Assembly (NCBI RefSeq): GCF_001613385.1
Contig: NZ_BDCG01000015.1
Coordinates: 124,001-188,000 of the forward strand
DNA length: 64,000 nt
Direction of reading: 5' to 3'
DNA from: Nocardia flavorosea NBRC 108225
Lineage (GTDB): Bacteria > Actinomycetota > Actinomycetes > Mycobacteriales > Mycobacteriaceae
Shown: positions 59,705 through 64,000 of the stretch, one piece after another
Layout: every line of letters begins with the position of its first letter
Position numbering within the stretch: the first letter of the stretch is position 1
Made by a program: the position numbers and the translations under genes
Notes under the pieces: model-generated
Told to the model about the DNA's origin: nothing
Databases searched by the model: none
Seen by the model: only the letters and a program-made list of their open reading frames with translations

Positions 59705-60052
59705 TCAAGGGCTCGGCGCCTGCAGTCCGAGGTGGGCCCAGTCCCGGACGGCCACGGATGCGCCGTGGTTGTCGTAGAGGGTCGCCGTGGCCGGCCGTCC
59801 GTCCGGGTGCCAGCGTCGCATCACTCCGCACGGTCTGCCCCGATAGTTCTCACCTTCGGACTTCAACCGGCCGTCCGGCCACCATTCGCGGGTGCTGCCG
59901 TGAGGGAGGCCGTCGACGTAGAACTCCTGGGACAGCAGCTGTCCTGGTGCGAGTTCCTCTACCACCTCACCGGTGAACGGTTCGCCGCCGTACTCGAGCC
60001 GTAGATCGTCGCCGATCGAGGTGGCGTCCGAGTTCAGGTCGATACGCCTCAT
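59705..60052 (-). CDS. YwqK/MORN_2-type repeat protein
   Basis: 115 residues with repeats of the YwqK kind: LEYGGEPFTGEVVEE, YVDGLPHGSTREWWPDGRLK, GENYRGRPCGVMRRWHPDGR, ATLYDNHG. Such proteins are annotated as antitoxin or immunity components in some loci. It converges on the espG-like gene with 9 bases between stops, the only minus-strand gene among the ESX genes. Confidence 0.8.
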   Translation of the reverse strand: MRRIDLNSDATSIGDDLRLEYGGEPFTGEVVEELAPGQLLSQEFYVDGLPHGSTREWWPDGRLKSEGENYRGRPCGVMRRWHPDGRPATATLYDNHGASVAVRDWAHLGLQAPSP

Positions 60053-60747
60053 TGCGGATCTTCCGTCCGTTCGTACACGTAGATCAGGTTATCGGGCCCG
60101 AGGGGCGAATCCGGCGATCCGTGGTCGGCGCGGCGGATATGTGTACATGCGCCGCTCTCGCGTCGTCCTGGGGTAATCGCGTTGCGGCGCGAAAAGACTT
60201 CCGGCATGGCCGGATCGACAGGCACACTGTTAACAGACGTGGCGCAGGTCGGGAAAACCCGGTCGAGCGATATGGGGTGACGCACCGCCGTGGGGAGCGC
60301 AGAAGGTCAGGAGGGTTCTGTGGGGATGCGATTTCCGTCTGTGAGTGCAGCGCATATCGCCGACCGGCCGCGATCGGGCTGTGCCGCGGCGCAGCATGCC
60401 GACGCGGGCCGTATCGGCAGGGTTGTTGTTCAGTTGTGGGGTCCGGGGGTGGGAGTCCCGGGATTGGACTGTCACAGCGTATATCCGGGCAGGACGGCCG
60501 AGTGTGAGACATATCCCCAGCGGTGGCAACCAGTTTCCGGAACGTCTCGTTATCCGAGTATGCACGGATGTCCGCCATTTGCCATACTGGTTGGTAACCC
60601 CCGGTTCACCTGCGCGATCCACACTTCTCGTGACCACGGTCCGGGAGCGGTTCACGCTCGGGCTCGGCAGCGACCGCGCCGGTGGAACGGAGTTCCGGGG
60701 GCGCCGGGGCCTCGGCCCTGCGCCACCATCGACACAGGAGGAGGACG
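60053..60747. other. intergenic region without a recognised gene
   Basis: About 700 bases. Open frames in both directions are Arg- and Cys-rich and look like shadows. It should contain promoters for the minus-strand gene at 60052 and for the plus-strand set at 60748. Confidence 0.5.
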
Positions 60748-61101
60748 ATGAGCGCGGACAGTCCGGGGGGCCTCGAGTTCCCTACCGAGTTCACCGCCCA
60801 TTCGCTCACCGGTTCGATCCGGATCCGGACCACTGAAACGGGCTTGCCCGTGGCGGTATCCGTCGAGCCCGGTGAACTCCGCCGCGACCCCGATGCACTG
60901 GCCGGTGAGCTGTTGCGGCTGTGCAGACAGTCCGCGGCCCGTGCCGGCCTCGCGCGCCGTAAACAGCTGCAGGAAGCGGGTTTCACCAGCGAAATGCTGA
61001 AGTTGGCGGGTCTGCCGACCGAGGAGCAGGTTGCCCGCCAGGAGTTGGTGCAGGAGCAGGAATACGAGACCGAACCGGAGAGCTGGCTTCGTTCTGTATA
61101 G
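60748..61101 (+). CDS. small ESX-associated protein, YbaB-like
   Basis: 117 residues. Reads MSADSPGGLEFPTEFTAHS, SIRIRTTETGLPVAVSVEPGE, a helix ELLRLCRQSAARAGLARR and a charged tail. The strand-helix arrangement resembles YbaB-type ESX accessory proteins, but similarity is weak. Strong GGAGGAGG site upstream. Followed by a clear YbaB-like gene 27 bases later. Confidence 0.6.
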   Translation: MSADSPGGLEFPTEFTAHSLTGSIRIRTTETGLPVAVSVEPGELRRDPDALAGELLRLCRQSAARAGLARRKQLQEAGFTSEMLKLAGLPTEEQVARQELVQEQEYETEPESWLRSV

Positions 61102-61128
61102 GTCCGGAAGGGATTTCGAGGGGATGTC

Positions 61129-61428
61129 ATGGTCGAAACGATGGACGAACTCATCGCCCGGGTGCAGCAGCAGGTCTATCGGCTGACCGACCTGCAGGAA
61201 GCGATGGGCGCGATCGTGGTCGGCGAGACCTCACCGGACGGTTCGGTGACGGTGGAAGTGGACGGAAACGCGGCCCCCGTCGGGCTGCACTTCACCGCTG
61301 GGATCAACAAACTGAGCCCCAGCGAGTTCGAGAAAACGCTGGTCGAGACCGCGCGGGCGGCCGCCGCGCGGGCGATGGCCGAGAAGGCCGCCCTGATCGA
61401 CACCTTCAATTCGGAAAGCACGAGGTAG
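61129..61428 (+). CDS. YbaB/EbfC-like ESX accessory protein
   Basis: 99 residues: helix MDELIARVQQQVYRLTDLQ, strands GSVTVEVDGNAAPVGLHF, helix SEFEKTLVETARAAAARAM. This is the YbaB fold as in EspL. Together with the gene at 60748 and the EspC-like gene it forms a short set. Likely a chaperone or adaptor. Confidence 0.78.
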   Translation: MVETMDELIARVQQQVYRLTDLQEAMGAIVVGETSPDGSVTVEVDGNAAPVGLHFTAGINKLSPSEFEKTLVETARAAAARAMAEKAALIDTFNSESTR

Positions 61429-61527
61429 TCACCGACTGTTAACCGGTCGGCGGTCCCGGCCGGAGGTGCCCGCTGGGTACTGTTGACGTCGAAACATTGT
61501 GGGATGTTTCGGGATTGGACACAAGAC

Positions 61528-61845
61528 ATGAACAATGTGCATGTTGTACCGGATGCGGTTCGCCTGTATGGCAGCGAATCCGCGGCCATGGCCGCCGGAA
61601 TCGCCACCACCGCCGGCGTCGATCAGGCGGCGACGGTCGGGTTCGCGGTACCGGCGTTCGGGCTCATCGGCCAGGAATTCCTGATCGCATTCGCCTACGG
61701 GCAGGCCAACCATCTGTCCTCGGTCGCCGAACTCGCCGCGGTGCACGCCGGTACCGCGCTCACCGCACATCAGGCCGCCGCGAACTACGAGCTCACCGAC
61801 GCGGGTAATGCAGCGAATATCGGCGCGGTGAATCCCGGATCATGA
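61528..61845 (+). CDS. EspC-like type VII secretion target
   Basis: 105 residues, helical hairpin type: NNVHVVPDAVRLYGSESAAM, then FGLIGQEFLIAFAYGQANH, then HQAAANYELTDAGNA. YELTD fits the YxxxD/E secretion signal near the C-terminus, as in EspC/PE35-type proteins. The ATG at 61528 follows better than ATG 61483. Its stop overlaps the next gene start (4 bases), so the two are probably a secreted pair. Confidence 0.75.
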   Translation: MNNVHVVPDAVRLYGSESAAMAAGIATTAGVDQAATVGFAVPAFGLIGQEFLIAFAYGQANHLSSVAELAAVHAGTALTAHQAAANYELTDAGNAANIGAVNPGS

Positions 61846-63263
61846 GCACTCCAGGAGCGGCCCCGCTCCCGGGCGCCCAGCCGCCGGGCGGCGCGGATCC
61901 CCTGGACCCGGCCATCCTGGAGCTGCTTCGGGGTAGCGCGCTCGCGCCCATGCTCGATATGCCGGTGAACGACATCCTCGACAGCATGGGCCTGCCGAAT
62001 CTGCCGGAGCTGCCGGCGTTCGGTCACCTGCCAGGGCTACCGGAGCTACCGCCGCTGCCGATGCTCGACCTGAGTGCGCTCATGCGACCGCTCACCGATC
62101 TGGCGGCTGCGTTCGGCTCCGGACAGTTGGGCGGACCGGCTCCGGCACCGGCCACCGAGGGGCATCCGGCGGCCGCGCCGGCCCCGCCGGCGGGTGTGGA
62201 TCCGACGCAGCTGCTGGCGCAGGTGTCGACAGTGATGCAGACCGTCATGCAGGTCGGTACCTCCGCGCTGCAGGCCGCGATGAGCCTCTGGCAGGGCATG
62301 GGGGCCAGGGAGGCCGCGGAGAAAGCGGGTCAGGCGCAGACCGATGCCGCGAAGCTCGAAGCGCAGAGCACCGGGGAAAAACTGCATCTCGCCAAGGGGG
62401 CCACCAGTGTCGCGATCGGCCGCGGGGAAATGGCCGTGGTAATCGGGGCGTTCTCCGCGAAACTGGCACTCGCCCCCCTCTACGCGACGTCCGGTGGCGG
62501 TGCGGCCTACCTGGTGGCCTCGGCGATCGAGGCGGCGACCGAAGCACTGGCCATCACCGTCAAAACCAAAACCGAGCTCGGTGTCGAAGGTGCGGCACTG
62601 GCGCAGACCGGCGAGAAGGTGAAGATCACCAACGCGCCGACCGGGGTCGATCCGAGCCAGCAGATGAACCAGCTCATGCAGATGATCGGTGTGGTTACGC
62701 CGCTGATCAGCTCCGCGAGCCAGGCCGCGCAGGCGCTGGGCAAACTGGCGCCCGCGAATACCGCACTATCCGCCCCGAAACCGGTGGGTGGTGAGCCCAG
62801 TAGCGGTGAACCCGGCCCACCGGATACCGATAAGCCCGGTACGCCGGGCGGTCTGAGTGCCGGCGGGGGCGTCGGTGCCGGTGGTGCGGTGGGTGCCGCA
62901 CCCGCTCCACTCGGTGCTTTCCCGGGATCCAGGGCGGCGGCGCCCGGGCCGCTCGGTCCTGTCGGAACCCTCGGTGCAACGTCCCCGGGTTCGGTCGCGG
63001 GTATGTCGTCCGCGGCAGCTCCCGCGGGAACGAGTTCGGCCGGCGGCAACAGCCCGGGCTATATGCCGATGGGCGGAGCGGGTATGGGAGCCGCGGGGAT
63101 GGCGCGCGACGGTGAATCGGTCACCGACGGTTCGCCGCGTGGCGCGGTCTCGGCCGAACACGGTGACGAAGTGGTCGGGCCGATCGAAGGTATCGCCGTA
63201 CCGGTGGTCGGTGCCGCGGAATCGACCTCGGAACCCCCGCCGGACAAGGAACTCACGCTCTGA
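61842..63263 (+). CDS. EspA/PPE-like ESX substrate, Gly/Pro-rich
   Basis: 473 residues. Pro/Leu-rich N-terminus (LPNLPELPAFGHLPGLPELP), a central helical part (LLAQVSTVMQTVMQVGTSAL, ALQAAMSLWQGMGAREAAE), a hydrophobic segment (MAVVIGAFSAKLALAPLYA), and a Gly/Ala/Pro-rich C-terminal third. The WQGMG lies in the place of a WXG turn. Partner of the upstream EspC-like protein, as EspA is of EspC. Starts inside the previous stop. Confidence 0.65.
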   Translation: MSTPGAAPLPGAQPPGGADPLDPAILELLRGSALAPMLDMPVNDILDSMGLPNLPELPAFGHLPGLPELPPLPMLDLSALMRPLTDLAAAFGSGQLGGPAPAPATEGHPAAAPAPPAGVDPTQLLAQVSTVMQTVMQVGTSALQAAMSLWQGMGAREAAEKAGQAQTDAAKLEAQSTGEKLHLAKGATSVAIGRGEMAVVIGAFSAKLALAPLYATSGGGAAYLVASAIEAATEALAITVKTKTELGVEGAALAQTGEKVKITNAPTGVDPSQQMNQLMQMIGVVTPLISSASQAAQALGKLAPANTALSAPKPVGGEPSSGEPGPPDTDKPGTPGGLSAGGGVGAGGAVGAAPAPLGAFPGSRAAAPGPLGPVGTLGATSPGSVAGMSSAAAPAGTSSAGGNSPGYMPMGGAGMGAAGMARDGESVTDGSPRGAVSAEHGDEVVGPIEGIAVPVVGAAESTSEPPPDKELTL

Positions 63264-63298
63264 CGCGAGCCGGCAACCGGGACACACAGGAGGGTCTC

Positions 63299-63631
63299 AT
63301 GGAGAACGAGATGGGTGAGGTGTACGACGGCGTCCGATTCGACCCGGCCGCCGCCGGGAAGGCATCGTCGGGCCTGGATGCGCTGGCAGATCGGCTCGCC
63401 GCCGATCTGGCGGCGGTTCAGGAGGCGCTGACCGTGGTGCCGGCGGGTTCGGACGAGGTGTCGGGCCGGGCGTCGCAGACCCACAACGATGTGGCGACGT
63501 CCTATCTGACAAGTGCCCAGGCCGGCGTGCAGGAAATGCGCAAACTGGCGGCCACATTGCGGCTCAGCACGAACCGGTTCGACGGCATGGAGTCCGATAA
63601 CGCCGCCGACCTCGGCGGACCCAAGGCCTGA
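63299..63631 (+). CDS. PE-like ESX protein
   Basis: 110 residues: YDGVRFDPAAAGKASSGLDAL, ADRLAADLAAVQEALTVVPAG, then SYLTSAQAGVQEMRKLAAT. A two-helix protein of PE/Esx size, directly before a PPE gene, as PE genes usually are. AGGAGG upstream. Confidence 0.7.
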   Translation: MENEMGEVYDGVRFDPAAAGKASSGLDALADRLAADLAAVQEALTVVPAGSDEVSGRASQTHNDVATSYLTSAQAGVQEMRKLAATLRLSTNRFDGMESDNAADLGGPKA

Positions 63632-63673
63632 CCGGCCCCCACAGTGCCGATGAGCGAAGGATATTTCCTGGCG

Positions 63674-64000
63674 ATGATCGAACCACCACGGCCCGGCTTC
63701 ACCGGTGTGGTGTGGCCCGCACGTCCGGCCGACCGGTTGGCCCGCGAGCTCACCACCGGCGCCGGTTCGGTGCCGATGGCCGAGGCCGTCCAGGCCTGGA
63801 CCCGGCTGGCCGCGTCCATCGGTGCGGCGGTGGTGGAATACGACAAGGCCGTCGTCGAAATTCGCGGCGCATGGGGATCGGGCCGCAGTAGCGAAGTACT
63901 GCAGCGTATTTCGGCACTGCGGGATTGGCTGGTGGAAGCGGCGGGGGCCGCCGCGGCCAACGCGGCGCGGTTCCAGGCGCAGGTTGCCGCCTACGAAGTG
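63674..64000 (+). CDS. PPE-family protein, 5' part (runs off the right end)
   Basis: 109 residues are visible: MIEPPRPGFTGVVWPARP, LARELTTGAGSVPMAEA, WTRLAASIGAAVVEYDKAV, IRGAWGSGRSSEVLQRI. The PPE-type N-terminus and WxG-like turn (AWGSG) are clear. In-frame starts at 63650 (ATG) and 63644 (GTG) are possible; ATG 63674 is favoured from family starts, with GAAGGA 12 bases upstream. PE-PPE partner of the preceding gene. Confidence 0.78.
   Translation, partial: MIEPPRPGFTGVVWPARPADRLARELTTGAGSVPMAEAVQAWTRLAASIGAAVVEYDKAVVEIRGAWGSGRSSEVLQRISALRDWLVEAAGAAAANAARFQAQVAAYEV

Noticed and set aside
60053..60747. Open frames of 140-160 codons on both strands
   Set aside because: Arg/Cys/Pro-rich, mutually overlapping, without ribosome-binding sites or motifs.
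1..64000. tRNA or rRNA genes, transposase or integrase genes
   Set aside because: None seen. The rpsN repeats suggest integration, but no recombinase is present in the window.

Overview
The window is high-GC actinobacterial DNA, most likely from Nocardia or a close relative. The reasons are an actinobacterial S10/spc ribosomal-protein operon, a mycobactin/nocobactin-type iron locus with IdeR/DtxR-like boxes, and a large group of type VII (ESX) secretion genes (PE/PPE-like, EspG, EspC-like, YbaB-like). The genus is an inference from gene content.

Layout. (1) 1-1439: end of the S10 operon (rpsC 3' part, rplP, rpmC, rpsQ), closed by a hairpin. (2) 1440-19911: first interruption of the ribosomal cluster. 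It holds a VapBC-like toxin-antitoxin pair, a Nudix hydrolase, a CPBP protease, a secreted TAP-like peptidase, a pseudouridine synthase, an iron locus and an M13 lipoprotein peptidase. The iron locus (7.6-17.0 kb) has a truncated siderophore-interacting protein gene, a degenerate adenylation protein, an MbtG-like N-hydroxylase, a formyltransferase and a C-A-PCP-C NRPS, with four IdeR-like boxes. (3) 19912-21353: rplN, rplX, rplE, rpsN. (4) 21354-32744: second interruption. It starts at the end of rpsN, contains a second partial rpsN with its terminator, and ends in a transporter gene whose last codons copy the rpsN 3' end. Inside are an AAA ATPase with a nuclease-like tail, two truncated genes, a TetR/hydrolase pair with an operator palindrome, an MBL hydrolase, a phosphodiesterase and the transporter. 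(5) 32745-38463: rpsH, rplF, rplR, rpsE, rpmD, rplO, secY, adk, map. Two copies of a structured RNA-like element flank rplO. (6) 38464-39738: a frame-broken small membrane protein and dtd. (7) 39873-64000: ESX substrates and chaperones around a 4,479-residue polymorphic toxin-like protein, followed by probable chaperone/immunity genes, and running off the right end inside a PPE gene.

How the genes work together. The ribosomal and secY-adk-map genes are housekeeping. The iron locus could make or attach an N-formyl-N-hydroxy-amino acid under iron control, but several of its catalytic signatures are lost. The ESX block looks like a cargo island: small Esx/PE/EspC-like partners, an EspG chaperone, PPE-like substrates and one giant cargo with an embedded papain-fold (deamidase-like) domain and a PD-(D/E)xK-like domain. 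No ESX core component (EccB/C/D/E, MycP) is in the window.
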